In this document: piece by piece, positions 1-12,237 of the stretch
Layout: every line of letters begins with the position of its first letter
Position numbering within the stretch: position 1 is the first letter of the stretch
Assembly (NCBI GenBank): GCA_039621445.1
Contig: CP154957.1
Location: forward strand, 24,838,938 to 24,902,937
Reading direction: 5' to 3'
Source: Euglena gracilis
Lineage: Eukaryota; Euglenida; Euglenophyceae; Euglenales
DNA: 64,000 bases
Translations under genes and position numbers: made by a program
Notes under the pieces: model-generated
Seen by the model: only the letters and a program-made list of their open reading frames with translations
Databases searched by the model: none
Told to the model about the DNA's origin: nothing

Positions 1-192
1 CAAATCCGGGGAAGAAATTATGATAAAAAAAATTCAAGTAATCCCCCCAAAACTCCATCTTTCGACTGTTATTTTCTCACTATTCTGGTGGGATTTGTGC
101 ATGACCACACCACCTCAGTGGATTTTTTTGGCCCAGTCAAACCGACCTTATAGCCAGGCTTCTTGATAAAAAAAGAAGTGTTGCACCTCCCC

Positions 193-218
193 CAGGGTAT
201 TTTTTAGTCGTTGACCCA

Positions 219-251
<33 letters not shown>

Positions 252-470
252 CCGGCCGAGCCCCCCCCCGGGGGGGGGGTCCCCCCGGAGGGGGGGTGGG
301 ATATACTTTTCGGCGCCAAAGGCGCCGAAAAAGTGCTATTTTTAGCATTTTCGCGATTTTCGGCATTTTTTTGTGGTTCCCCCGGGACCCCCCCCCTCGG
401 GGGGCCCCCCCAGGGGGTTGGTGGGTGGGGGGGACCCCCCTCTCCCCCCCCGGTCTTAAAAAAACCCTTG
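193..470. mobile_element. hAT-like non-autonomous TIR element, family F1 copy a
   Basis: The ends are inverted copies of each other: CAGGGTATTTTTTAGTC on the left, and on the right the complement of CAAGGGTTTTTTTAAGACC. An exact 8-bp direct repeat, acctcccc, flanks the element at 185-192 and 471-478. CA...TG ends with an 8-bp target duplication are the hallmark of the hAT superfamily. The interior is G/C homopolymer tracts plus a ggcgcc-containing core and encodes no transposase. Two further copies with their own target duplications lie at 18398-18686 and 33119-33396. Confidence 0.8.
220..250. repeat. G31 homopolymer
   Basis: An uninterrupted run of 31 G residues lies inside the F1 element and is followed by further C and G runs to about 300. 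Such tracts recur through the window, mainly inside TIR elements. They are strong candidates for quadruplex formation and for assembly length error. Confidence 0.9.
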
Positions 471-478
471 ACCTCCCC

Positions 479-2715
479 CGTCAGGGTTCAAGCTGCTTGC
501 AACGTTGCAAAATTTTATAGCACACAATTTGAATTTTCGATGGTGATGAAATAAATTGTATTTTTGCATATTTTGCCCCAAGCTTGGGCAATTTTATTTG
601 GTAGTTTTTTCGGGGTGGAGGATGCCTGATTGGCCAGCAAGTTTATCATGTGGGTGCCCATCCTGACACTTTGTGGCAAATCCCAGTTTTGTGTGGTTTT
701 CATTGTTATAACAAAATTTTTTTGTTCTTTCAATTGTTTTTGTTTTTTTGGACAAGTATTTTAAACACTCTCCTGCGTTTCTCGGGGGCTTCTTCTTTGA
801 GTGCTTCTTGGGGGGCAGGTCTTTTAAGCACACCTGACTTTGGGTCATATTGGTGTGAGCTGTTTTCGGCCATCATAGTCCATTTTGGGCCCGTGTGGCA
901 CCGACGGCGTGCTCCCGTTTGCTTTGTGTCCCCAAAAAATTGTTAACCTGGTGAAATTCCTTTTTGATTCAGGGCAAAAGGGCAGTTGGAATCAGCTTTA
1001 AAAATAAATACAAACAAAACCCCGGGGCTGCTATGGGGATTTTCCCAGGTTTGGGTCAGGTTTTTGGTTTGGATTGCACACATGACAGAAGTTATCTGTG
1101 TTACCGGGATCCAAAACCAAACGTGGTGTGTTTCCTGCACCCAGCAGAACTTTTTGCCTCCCCCTCCATGCTTTTCTGCAGTGGCTTTTCTTTTCACCGC
1201 CAAGGATTAACCCTCATCTCCCGACAAAAAAAACAAAAAAAAACTTTTTGGCCACACCTTGGTCAAAAATTCGCGAACAGGAGGTTTTTTCAATCATCCC
1301 TTCTGGCCAGTGGTTGTGTTGTGGGACCGGGGGATTCCTTTACCTTGGGGAGAACAGAAGAGTCGTCATCCAACATCTAAAATTAACATGCTGAAATCCC
1401 GCAATTCATTTCACGAAATCTTCACTGTTGGACACAGTCATCTGTTGATCCACAAGAAGTTTTTGTTGGATACGTTGCACAATCACGAAAGTGCAAAACA
1501 GTTGCTTTGGGCTGCAAGGCTAACTCCCAAAAGCGGGTCCCATTAAGGCTGTTAAAGGTCTTTTACGCCCCATTTTGGGTGTTATTTCATTGTTTTGATT
1601 TTTTTTGTTTTGTATTTTTTTTGAAAAATTGTGCAAGATACTGTGCTTCTATGCTTTATTCGAGTCAAAAAAAAAAACGTGAAAAAATGTCCACAGCGTT
1701 CATGAAATTATTTTGTATCATGGAAAAACTTTACCCAAGGGGGTGAAAGCACCTTCTGGCAGAGATGTTTACAGCTTGGCTAGGTGAGAGAATTCTCCTT
1801 TTTTTGAAGGTATTTTGTTTTGGCTTTAAAAATTTGAGGCATTGTGTTTTTTAATGCACCTATTAAAATCTTTATACCTTACCATAGATTATCCCCAGTC
1901 GAATATCCCCCCACATTTTTGGCCTGGAATATTTGGACCCGTCTAAAGTTCCCCTCCCAAAAAACTTTTGGGGGGAGTTGGGTTTGGGGGGGGAGCAAAC
2001 CACACCCCTAGTGCCGAAGGCGCTGGGGTTCAAAAATGCCTCTTTATTGCAACCATACCATTGCTTTACACCTGTCCGACCCCACCCCGGGGACTGATTT
2101 TTTCAGAGTGACTGACTGGTTTTTTCGAAAAAGTGACTGACTGGTTTTTTCAGAGTGGAAAGTGACTCCCCCCTCCCCCCCCCCATGGGGGTCGCTGAGC
2201 AATGGTATGATTGCAACAATGTCAATTTCTTTGCAGGAGAATTTGGCAGGGTTTGTGCCAGCGAAGACCCAAATCCACCACCACCCTTGTGCTTTTCGTG
2301 TTTTGGCATCCCAATGGTGGAAGGCACCACACCCTTCTAGCCGGAGAGCCGGTGAAGGACCGGTAGATTGCCCCCCCCCCCCGGTTTTCGACTGTGTTGG
2401 GGAGGGGAATCTGCAGAATGGTATTGTGTAAAACCTGGTCATTTCGAATATGACCAACACCACCACCCAGAACGGTTTGTCCTGCAACCAATTGAATGAT
2501 TCATGCAGAGATTTTTGCAGAATCAATTATGTCACAGGTTTTCCTCCCCCAAGGACATGGGGAAAAAAGGACATGGAAGGTGGGGTTTTTCATTGAACCT
2601 GCAGTTTTCGCCTTTTCCACGTTGCGTATCTTGAGGCAATGCTGGCCTCTCCCCCGAAACGGCACAAAAGGGATTCTTCTTTTTAGCGCCTCGTTCGGTT
2701 TCACAGCCCGCGGCC
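479..2715. other. Non-coding upstream region
   Basis: No exon-like GC-rich segment or recognisable protein is seen apart from the TIR element at 2054-2209. Open frames here are short and T-rich. The region contains the promoter side of the CRAL-TRIO gene, but no TATA box or other promoter motif can be supported. Confidence 0.5.
2054..2209. mobile_element. hAT-like TIR element, family F2 copy a
   Basis: The left end cataccattgct and the right end agcaatggtatg are inverted repeats. They are flanked by an exact 8-bp target duplication, attgcaac (2046-2053 and 2210-2217). The 156-bp body contains repeated motifs of the type gtgactgactggtttttt. Related longer copies are at 36344-36675 and 54422-54734. 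No coding capacity is present. Confidence 0.85.
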
Positions 2716-5700
2716 ATGGCCTCATCCAACGTGCCCACGGAGGCCGAAGAGAAGAAAATGCTGCTGCTGCGGCTGAAGTGGCCGGAGAGCCCCGAGGAGG
2801 AGCTGCTGCGGTTCTGCCGGGCCCGGCCCCAGGCCCTGGAGGAGGCGGTGAAGATGTACGAGGCATGGCCAGGGCTGGGAGGGAGGGGCACACCCCTGCC
2901 CCAGCATTGTGCCCCCCGTTGGGAGGGAGGCATCTCTGGATGGGAATGGTTGGGGGGAATAGTTTGAGGATAGGGCAGTTTTTGTTGTCCAATTAGAAAC
3001 TTTGCCATTATTAATAGGCCATGAGTCAATGAGTCAAGTTCAGAATTTTACAAAATATTTACTGACCATTTTTTTGAAATTTTCGATTTTAATATAAAAA
3101 AACGGTCAGTAAATATTTTGTAAAATTCTTGCCAAAATTTTTGGACATTTTTGTTCAGATCCCCCCCCTATTTCTCACCCTAGCCCTAACCAGTGCCGGA
3201 GGACAATCCTTCCACATCACCCCACATCTTATGTTAGGGTTTCCAAAATCAGGTCCCCAGGGGCGTTGTACATTAGGGTTTCAACATTCCGTGTCCTTGA
3301 TTTTTATTTTTTATTTCCAGTGTCGACTGATTTTGCTGTGGTCAGGCACCTCTGATAATTTTCAGATAAAAAAAATGCAACAACCCCCCCCTGAGCACCG
3401 TTAAAAAAAGCTCAACTTGCCTTTTTTTCGGCCGAAATTTTAGCAAGAATCCAAATGGTTGAATTCCCCACAATAAGACCCCCCTTGGGATTATAAGCAA
3501 CCGCCCCCCCCCCCAAAATGGGGAATTACTGGGGGGGGGGGCATGGGAATGGACTCTTTCCCACGGCAAAGACCTCTGGGGTTAGGGCTAGAATCAGGGT
3601 TAGGGTTTGGGTCACAGTTAGAAACAGGGGAAACTGGGGGAGGGGGTTGGGGGTTGGGCCCAGTACCCCCTCGGGTTTCCTTTATTGCACACGTGAGGTG
3701 TCGAAATAAAAAACTGGCCCCCAAAATTGACCCCCCAAAGTGAGTCCCCTCCAACCCCCCCCCCCCCCCTGCAGGGGGTCTGGTGGTTGGCTGCTGACCA
3801 CAGTTTCAAGTAACGTTGGTTTGACCCCTCCTCGGGGTTTTCGAGGGTTCGTGAGTTGGGGCCGCTGGACCCTTGGGGGGGGGGGGGGGCATGGGTCAGT
3901 CCGGCCTGGCTAAAGGCCGGGACAAAAAAAATGAAGGGTTCTTGACTGATTTTGGGTGGGTTTTGGTGGGTGGGTGGGTGGATGGGTGCCCTGCTCCCGA
4001 CGACGGAGGTTGTGCGCGGTGAGTTATTGAAGAAAGTGAGTGGGTGGGTTTTGGGTTTCCACACAAAAAAAAACTGTTCATCCTCTTAGGGGGTCACCAA
4101 AGTGAAAACACGGTGTACCTTTCGCCCCAGGTCATTAAAGCACCTTCTGGGCCAGCAGAAAAATGTCCTGCAGTTGATGAGAATGCTACCCTCTCAGCCA
4201 AGTCCGGAACGTTTTGGATTGATTTCCATCGCAGTGCAGTCAAATTGTGTCGCCGAGGACGTTCCCTTGCAAACCGTCCCCATGGCCTTGAGCCCACATC
4301 CTGCCCTCCCCACCCTGCATGCACCTGGAGTGGAGGAAGGGCCAAGGTGCCCCGGACAACCTCTTGAAGTACGTGGGCACTGTACCGCCCAAGGACTTGC
4401 CCAGCCACCCCCCCACTGCATGAGAGAAGCCGGATGGCTGCTCATGATACGTTTATTTTCAGTCACTCCTCACCCGACTCAAGCCCCTCATGTCTCCACG
4501 CACACGCACCCCGACCACAGCCACGACCGCGGGCAGTCTCTGCCGGCGGCGGCGTGGGTCCGCACCTGCGGCCATGCCGTGGACGGCACCCCGGCCGCCT
4601 ACTGCCAGGGGGCCCGCTTCGACCCCAACCTGCCCGCGGAGAATTACGTGCTCTACTGCGCCAACCTCATCGACAGCGTCGTGAAGGCCAACGACATGAC
4701 CCGCATCACGATCCTGATTGACGTGCGCGCTGGGAATGGAGACGGTCAGGCCTGTTTTGGCGAAGGACGTGAAGCTTGTGTTTTTGAGCCACCGCCAACA
4801 TGTGGGGACTGTTGGGACCAAACCAATCGACCCGCATACTTTTTAATTCAGAGTACCCCTGAGGTGGAGGGGTCCAGGGTCGAACCCCCCCCCCCGAAAA
4901 AATAAAAGTATTGCAAATCCTTGGGGTCAGCCATATGTTCTCCTTGTGGACCAAAGGCGGTGATGACAGGGTTGGGGAAGCCCAGGGGCACAGTCCCACG
5001 ATCACTTTGAACCGGGTCTGACGTGCCACGGCCTGAGACGCCACAGTGGCAGGTGTTGCTGCCAGTCACCGTGGGCTCTCGGGGGCGGACCCTCACCCAG
5101 AGCATGCCTGGGGCCGGCTGGTTCAACGCCCCGCCGCACCAGATGGTCAGTTTCTTCCGCCTCGCGAACCAAATCCTGAACGTGAACTACCCGGAGCGCG
5201 CTCAGCGCCTCATCATCTGCCGCCGGAGCCCCTGGCCCGTGGGAACCTACTGGGCATGGCGGGCTGGACCTGACTGCCTCCCCCCCTCCATCCTGGGGTC
5301 GTAGATTCACTTAGTGACCCCCGGGGGGGGGGGGCATTTTTCCTCGGCCCCAAACCCAAACACCTGTGTTCTTTGGCAAACACTCATTCACGACCCCCCT
5401 CCGGTCCACCCATCCACCCACCCTCCCACCCTCCCACCCAAAAATCAGCCGAAAACCCTTGAGAAATTTCTCCCACCTGGGTTTCACCTGGGGAATGGGA
5501 TCATGTGGCTTCGCTGTGGGGCTCCGGTCCCGCATCCCATCCCGACGCTGCTGACGCACCTGTGGACGATGTTCAGTGCCATCCTGGACCCGGCTGCCTT
5601 TTGAGGACCCATCTGGGGTCCCGGGGCTGTGGGGGGTGTACATCTTTTCCGGGTCACAGACCCTCCCTGGGTCGGGGGGGGGGGCAGCTGCAGCCAGCCC

Positions 5701-8700
5701 CGATTTCGGCCAGCCCAGGCGCAGCAACACCCCGGGGAGGGAGGGTGCTGCTTGCCCAGGAGCCAGCCCTCAGGAATTTTGTCTAGCTTTCCTCCTCCAC
5801 AGGTTTCTACCATAAAAGTGTAAAAAAAGACCTGTAAACACTGAAAAGAAAATGTTTACTTCTCTTTAAAATGGATTCTTGCGGGTGTTTTTTTTTTGAT
5901 CAGATTCCTGAATGTCCTTCCCCCCTCATTTTGTTCAGCATTTTGTTCAGTTTTAGGCTCAGCTCGGACCACCGGGGGGGGGGGGGGCATCCAACCTGAC
6001 CGAATTCAAGCAGCCCAGATTTCCAGCCCTGCCTAAGATACAAATACAAAGATACATGACGCGCACATGACGCGACCTCAGATACGCAAATGGTCCGCAG
6101 GCGACACAAACGGGGGCCGGGCCGGGACAAGGTCACGAAGGAGAAGTTCATCGTGCTGAGCGGCAGCGCCGTGGCCGGGGCGCCATGCCCGCCCAAGCTG
6201 CTGGAGTACATCAAGCCGGACCAGTTCCCGCCGGACGCGCAGCCCCTCCACCAGCTGGTCACCGACCTGCCCAGGGCTGGCCCGGAAGCCCGGCAACCCG
6301 GCGGGTGATGGGTGGGGGGGGGTGCGACCCCCCCCCCCCCGGACCCGTACAGCCCTGGACCTGCCCCCGGAGGAGGTCCCACCGAACCTCAGCTGATCTG
6401 GGCCCAACGTGGGGCTGGTGGACAGCAACAGGCAGTGTGGGAGACAAGCTTCTTTGTAAGGATTGCGCATCCCCCAGGGGGGGTGAGCAGGAGGGTGGGG
6501 CATTTTCGATCCCCCCCGGGGGGGGGGTTGGGTTTGGGGTGGGTAGTGCTATCGCACAACCCCCGAGGGGAGTGCTATGGCACGCACCCGGGCCCGAAAA
6601 TGGCCATTTTCAAGGGAAAATTGGCATGATCGGCAGGCACCGGGGTCGAAAATCGATGCCCGGGGGGGGGGGGGGGGTTGTGCCTGCTATGGGCAGGCAC
6701 CGGGGGGGAGGGGGACACAGGTGCGGTTTTTTCCCCAGTTTTTTTGTGTTCTTCGATTTTGGCAAAATTTGCATTTTTTGTGTATTTTGTGATTTTTTTC
6801 CGTTTTTTTTTTCGTTTGTCTTTTTTTTTTGGCGATTTTTGCTGGAAAAAATTTTGACTGTGAAAAAATCCTCATTTTGGCCCCGATTTCCCCAAACCTG
6901 AAAATTTGTCAATTTTTTGTCATGTTTGCATTTTTTTGGTCAACAAAATGCTTATTTTTATGCAAAAAATGGAAAATTTTCCCCGGCAGAGCCAAATTTT
7001 TTTCTAAGTCCTTTCCAGTGAAGAATCCCGGGGGAGCTCCTAAAGAATTTTACATATGCGTGTGTGTTCCCCCTTTTTTTGTGTCGTGATTTTTTGGGTC
7101 CATGTTGCGCTCCCCCCCCCATAGCACCAGGCACCCAGGCAGGAGGGTCCATAAGGGACGGGATTGTTTTGCTTTCATTAAGGGCTGCCCCTTGAGGACC
7201 GCCAAGACCTCAGGCCTGAGGGCCTGAGGGCTTGAGGTTTTGAAGTCAAACAAGGCCAAAAAATGAAGGTCGAAAACACACACGTTTTTGGCGATTTGGG
7301 TGGATAAGCGATAGTCCAAGATGCAGTTTTTTCCCAAAGCTCACCTGTTTTGCCAAAATATGGCCATTTTTTGGGACTTTTTCCCCTGGATTTTTCATTG
7401 AATGTGCTGGGACCGATAAAATTTTTCAATTTTTAGCCCGGACGTGGTCCAATCAAAAACATCACAGTGGACAATATAGCAAAACACAAGGTATTAAAGG
7501 AAGTGCTTCAACAGTTGCTGAAATAGATGTGATGAATTTGTTGGGGGGAATACCTTGGAAAAAACAAATCGCAAATGACTGAATGAACAGAATGAGGCAT
7601 TGTACTTTCCTTGTCTCTTGCTGGTGCTGACCATTGGTCACCTCTTGTTGGTTTCGCCTGAACGTTTTAGCCAGGGATACCTCTGAGAGTCCCCCACCCA
7701 TTTTGTGGATTTGAATGCATCATATTTTACCCTCCTTTCGCCTCCTTCTTTATTTGACTCCTATGACATCTTATACCACCAAAAGAGGTCTAATTTGGTT
7801 CCTATTTTTCGGATTTCAATTTCAGGTTTTTGTGTTTCAGAATTCTAAGATTTTTTAAAATGGCGATTTGGCAGGGAAAAAGTAAATTAATTTGTCACAC
7901 AAATATCCATACGTTTTTTTGAAAGCCTCTCCATTTTTTTTTAGGAGTTTAAACCAATGCCTCCAAGTATTTTTCCTCAAGGCCGTCAATTTTTCCAGTT
8001 GAATTTTTACAATCCAATATCCTTCCGTCTCACTTTTCTCCCCTCCCCCAATCTAGTAAGCAATGCAATGAAGCACCACAAAGCGATGCAAAATGCAAAG
8101 AAGAAATTGATTTTTTCTTGTATTATGCATGTTCCTCCTCTTATGCAAGAATGGAGTGACCATACAGATGTTTAAGTTTGCATTCTATCTAATGGAACAT
8201 GCAATGTATAATACACGTGCAAGGTAAGTTTGTACTCTGTCTAATATCCCGCAACACAAATCAGGCTGAAAAAAACGCCCCAGAGCGAGCCAGGGTGTCA
8301 GCCACCTTTCAGCACATCTAGTCCAGGGGCATTCTGCCGTCCGCTGCCTCCAGCCTCCAGCCTCCCTGCGCCAACCTCTCGTCAGAGCCCCGCCGGCAGG
8401 GATGGGGCGGCCCGCGGGGTTTTTCAGCTCCGGGGCCGGCCCATCCTCCCTCCCGGTGGCAGGGACCCTGCCCCCGTCCCCCCCCCCCACCTTGTGGCAC
8501 AGCGCTCACCCCGCCGGCCCTGACACACCACTGAACGTGTCGTTGCGCCCCAGCAGAGCAGGCGCTCCGCTGACGCTTTTCGGACGTGCACATGTGGCGC
8601 TGCACTGTGGCTGCGGGGACATCCCAGGAGGGGACTGGGCGAGGTTGGAAGTGGCGTTTGCGTCAAGGACGGAGGATCTTGGGGGGGGGGGTTCGGCCAA

Positions 8701-10667
8701 GGTGGGGGGCCTTGGCCGAACTCCAAGGCCAAGGGTTTCAAGCGATCGCCTTTCCAAGAACACACATTATCTCTCCAGGGTCCCCCGTTTGCTGAGGCAG
8801 GTGCATGGCGTTTTTGAGCCGGAGGTCCATCAGACTGATCCTCCCGCATTGCATGTCCTCCTTGGTCAGCAAGCCAGCCGATGGGTTTTTATTCATCAAC
8901 TCCAAGTGGGGGGACTTCAGTAATCACACACCAGCCAAAGGTGAGCATGGCAACCCAAAAAGAAACAAATAGGAAAGGATGCAGCTTTCCAAGCTAATGC
9001 CAGAACGGCTGCGAGAGGGACAGTGTCCATTCAGGAATTCTGTGGATTGGGTGAAACACCATTCCCGGCCCCCACACACGCCATCCGGTCTCCACAGTGA
9101 GCGGTGAGGGCCTTTCTCCCACACCGCCCATGGAATGCTGACATGTCGCGCAGCGTGGACTCCGAGGAGCACTCCACTGAGCCGACTGGCAGCACCGGAA
9201 CGGATGGGGGGCAGGCTGGGTTCCGGCCTCCGATCCCCTCCACCCCACAATGCGGTGGACATCCCCAGGGGTCTAGAATGAAATGCCGCAGAAGTCTCCT
9301 CCCCCCTGGAACACCCCCCGTTCGGGCTGCAAGGTGTGCCACTTTGGTGTTTATTCCAAGGCAGGTGGCCAGCAGAGGAGGCCAGCCTGGCGCTGGGTCG
9401 TTCATGCAGTACGCGGCACAGAGCTACCAAGGGCCGCCAACACAGCCGGCGGCTTCCACGCCACAGATGGAGGTACGCCCCAGAGCAGGCTGGCTCTTAG
9501 CATATGAAGTTGGCGTGAAGTGGAACACAAGCAAGGGTGTGCAAGCCAAGCGCTGAGGAGACCAGGCCGGGACTGTATTGGCTCATTGGACCTCGAGCTA
9601 ATTGATCATGTTATCAATTTGCTCAAGGTCCACAATTTTAGCCTGGCTCGATCTTTGTTGATGTTGGTTCTTCCTCTCGATCACATATTTCTTTAAGGTT
9701 TTGCAGACCCCCTGGAGCTGCTGCAGCCAGCCCCGATTTTGGCGCAGCGACAGCCCCCTGGGGGGGGGGGGGGGGCTGCAAGCGCGGCTAGACATCCCCT
9801 TTTTGCTGGAACCAGCCAGAAAAGCATTCAAAAATGGAAAAAATGGTGGTTTGGGGGATTTTTGGGCGTGTTTTTGGGGTTGCCAGATGCTCATTTTTTT
9901 CAACGCTGTGTTTTGCAGGTCATTTTTTTGGGCAGTTGTCTTTTTTTTCTTGGACCAGCCTGGCCTGTCTCCTCAGACGTGCAGTCGGGGTCCGGTAGGT
10001 CCCTGGTCTTGCAACCCCGGTCCTTAAAGAGATCTGTCCTCTCAATGTCCCTACCTCACTATCGGGGGGATCGCGTTTGCCAAGGCCCAGCAAACCTGGG
10101 GGGAGGACAGGCAGAAGAGGCGCAGATGGCCCCAGGCGCATTTGGAGTGCCGCCCGGCCCAGTGTTGCCCTTCTTTGCAGGGGCACTTCCTACTGTTGGA
10201 CCTTCCTGGCATCCATCGGGGAGGGTCGGACCTGACCCATGGCTCGGCCCTGCCCTCCCGACTTCATCCACGGAGGGTTGGCTCAGTACATCGACCCCTC
10301 CCCCCAGGATCAGGAGGACGAGGAGTTCTCCTCCACCGATGGGGAGAGAGATGCTGGCGATGCTGGGCCCAGCATGCTGACGGAGGCGATGATGTTCCGT
10401 TCCTCTGGCAGTCTCAGCCCGAAGAGCGACGTCGAGGTGTGTCCTGCAGCCCCTTTCCCGGTATTTTGTCTTGGGTTTTGGGGCTGAACCACATTCTGCA
10501 GTGGAAGTTTTGGCCAATCATGTGTGTTTTGCCAGATCGCTGGCTACATCGGCGTCTTTGTGTCACAGGCACTCTTGCAAGACACCAATATCCTGGAGCA
10601 GCTTCAGAAGCGAGCGGCACTGTTGGACAGCCGCAAACAGCCTGTGGCATTTAGCTCATTGTTGTGA
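2716..10667 (+). CDS. Sec14-like CRAL-TRIO domain protein (multi-exon)
   Basis: Probable phosphatidylinositol or lipid-transfer protein of the Sec14 family, acting at membranes. Exon 1 (2716-2862, ATG in cggccATGgcc) gives the CRAL-TRIO N-terminal helices, with LLRFCRARPQALEEAVKMYE. Exon 2 (4537-4728) has ENYVLYCANLIDSVVK and RITILIDVR. Exon 3 (5101-5238) has HQMVSFFRLANQILN and NYPERAQRLII. Exon 4 (about 5540-5592) and exon 5 (6132-6257) join as AILDPVTKEKFIVLSG, followed by LLEYIKPDQFP. Together these are the complete lipid-binding fold in order. A Ser/Gln/Asp-rich tail follows: about 8801-8905, a segment ending at 9214, 9365-9472, 10308-10436 and 10536-10667, with stop TGA. The phases agree wherever both ends are clear. 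Donors at 2862, 4728, 5592 and 9214 read as GC. Exon 4 lacks a nearby AG acceptor. The order of exons 6 and 7 is the least certain part. Total length is about 420 residues, normal for Sec14-like proteins. Confidence 0.82.
3042..3129. repeat. Perfect 26-bp inverted repeat (hairpin)
   Basis: 3042-3067 and 3104-3129 are perfect reverse complements (agaattttacaaaatattta and onward), separated by 36 bp of AT-rich loop. It lies in the first intron of the CRAL-TRIO gene. It could be a tiny fold-back element. No target duplication was recognised. Confidence 0.85.
3729..4103. repeat. Dispersed G-rich repeat related to family F6
   Basis: The segment has gggtgggtgg-type tracts, the phrase catgggtcagtccggcctgg, and a right end of the type ggtcaccaaagtgaa. 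Similar order and wording recur at about 31840-32150 and 38805-39112, and in reverse orientation at about 5298-5510. Only the 38805 copy shows clear termini and a target duplication, so the boundaries here are approximate. Confidence 0.45.
7175..7460. repeat. Dispersed intronic repeat (first of two copies)
   Basis: The segment starts near ttaagggctgccccttgagg and ends near gaatgtgctgggaccgat. It resembles 33745-34015, which runs from tttaaggactgcccttgggc to gattgtgctgggacag in the same order, with gcctgagggc and ggatttttcattga-like words between. Both copies lie in introns. No target duplication could be fixed. Confidence 0.5.
9680..10036. mobile_element. hAT-like TIR element, family F3 copy b (degenerate)
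   Basis: Left end catatttctttaagg and right end ccttaaagagatctg are imperfect inverted repeats, flanked by tcctctcg / tcctctca (7 of 8). The interior shares gctgcagccagccccgattt and ctgtgttttgcaggtcattt with the intact copy at 21741-22206. It lies in an intron of the CRAL-TRIO gene, between exons ending at 9472 and starting at 10308. Confidence 0.6.
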
Positions 10668-11042
10668 ATCTGTGGGCCTATTTGGTGCTTCATTTCTTTT
10701 ACAGCTAACCGCCGTTCCTTTGGCGCACAGTGGCCAAAACCGTGGCCCTTGGTGGCAAGTAATTTGGCCTAGAGTTGCCAAAATCCAGGTACCACGTGCC
10801 ACAATTCTGTCCCGTGGTGTTCAAAACTTTGGCACCAAGTGGCAAAAACCATGTTGCCCGGTTGCCATTACTTTGGCACCTGGGATTCATGATGGCTTAT
10901 CAAAAAAAAAATGTTCGTTGTAGAAGTGGCCAAAACACTGGCCCGTTTTTGCAGAAATTTGGCACCATTTTGGTGCCAACGTTTTGGCAACTCTGAGCCA
11001 AATAGCTGGCATGAGGCAGGGAGGGGCAAAATATGCACCGTG

Positions 11043-11170
11043 CAGTTTTTGCAGTTTTTTGCAGTTTTCACATTTTGGGTTTTTTGCAGTTTTTTGCAGT
11101 TTTTTGCAGTTTTTTGCAGCTTTTTTTCTGAAAAAAACTGCACGCGTGCAGTTTTTTGCAGTTTTTTTTT
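11043..11170. repeat. TTTTTTGCAG decamer array
   Basis: At least seven tandem or near-tandem copies of a 10-bp unit TTTTTTGCAG are seen. The palindrome aaaaactgcacgcgtgcagt lies within 11131-11160. Each unit is a textbook 3' splice acceptor (polypyrimidine tract plus CAG). A second array is at 12179-12237. Confidence 0.9.
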
Positions 11171-12178
11171 TATTTCAGTTTTGAGGAAACCTGAGGTGCT
11201 CATTTTTTTTGGTGCTCTGCGCCTTGTTACGCTGGATTATATTGTTTGAAGGGTGTTTCTCAAGTAATCCCACCAGTTGTCTTGCTCCCAACTGTTTTGC
11301 CAACTGCCTTGCCTCTTGACACAACAGAAATTGTTGTAGCCACCATTCCAAAAAAAAACAGATTGTTTCGGTGACAACGCCACAATTTCTCCCCAACCAA
11401 AATCGCTCCATCTCCAACTTGTGCATGTGGTGACAGATGTCACAATGCTTATTTTGGCAATCGTCATTTGCACTCCTGAGCAGATTCAACTGATTATTTT
11501 GCAATTCGGGGACCAAATCCAAAACTGTTTTTTTGTGTGCAAATTTTGGTTGAAGTTGGAGTTTGCGAGATTCGTGGAGACGCAAAGGAGCACGAGCTCC
11601 TGTAGAAGATTGGGCCTTGTCCCAAGCATTTTGGCCAAATATCACACAAGCCAAATGCTTCAAAGAAGTCATTCTTATTTGCAAGAAATTCCCAGACCAT
11701 TTGGCAATCCCCTAAAGACAGTATTCAAAGTTTGTGATGGTTGTTGTAGATTTTGTTTTTTAGTTTTGTAGATTTTTTGCATCGTGACATGGGTGAAGTT
11801 CACCAGGTGATGGACCGAAAGTTCCAAAACTGAACATCCCATGCAAGAATTAAAAGCATACATAGAAACTTTCTACATATGGGTATGTGCATTTTTTCCA
11901 TATTTAGCTGTTTGGCACCTCCATGGGCATGGCCGTCACAAGCTTTGGTGCAGGAAAACCAGTGTGAACCAGCATCCAAACCAAAAACATGACTTGTGTT
12001 TCAGTGCATGAAAACCCATGTACAGTGTACCTTGATTGATTGCTTTCATTTTTATTGTCATCAGCTCCAAAGCTGTGCAAAAGTTAGACGAAATTGGGGC
12101 GTTCTCTTGTGATTACAATTTACGTTGTTTTGCATATGCACACTATTTCAGCTTGTTTATTGTTATTTTTTGTTGATG

Positions 12179-12237
12179 TGCAGTTTTTTGCAGTTTTTTG
12201 CAGTTTTTTGCAGTTTTTTGCAGTTTTTTGCAGTGCA
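12179..12237. repeat. TTTTTTGCAG decamer array, second copy
   Basis: Five near-perfect tandem copies of the same 10-bp unit as at 11043-11170 are present. They are followed by ctggcaactctaggcaaata, a phrase also found near 10980 next to the first array. The two arrays therefore appear to belong to one dispersed repeat family. Confidence 0.9.

Noticed and set aside
964-1380. 138-codon + strand open frame upstream of the first gene
   Set aside because: Overlapping open frames of similar length exist in the other two frames. The amino-acid content follows base composition and no splice or homology support is seen.
8770-8930. Minus-strand segment reading LTKEDMQCGRISLMDLRLK
   Set aside because: Attractive, but it lies opposite a + strand segment that fits the CRAL-TRIO gene with good splice sites and phase. 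No other minus-strand exons are nearby.
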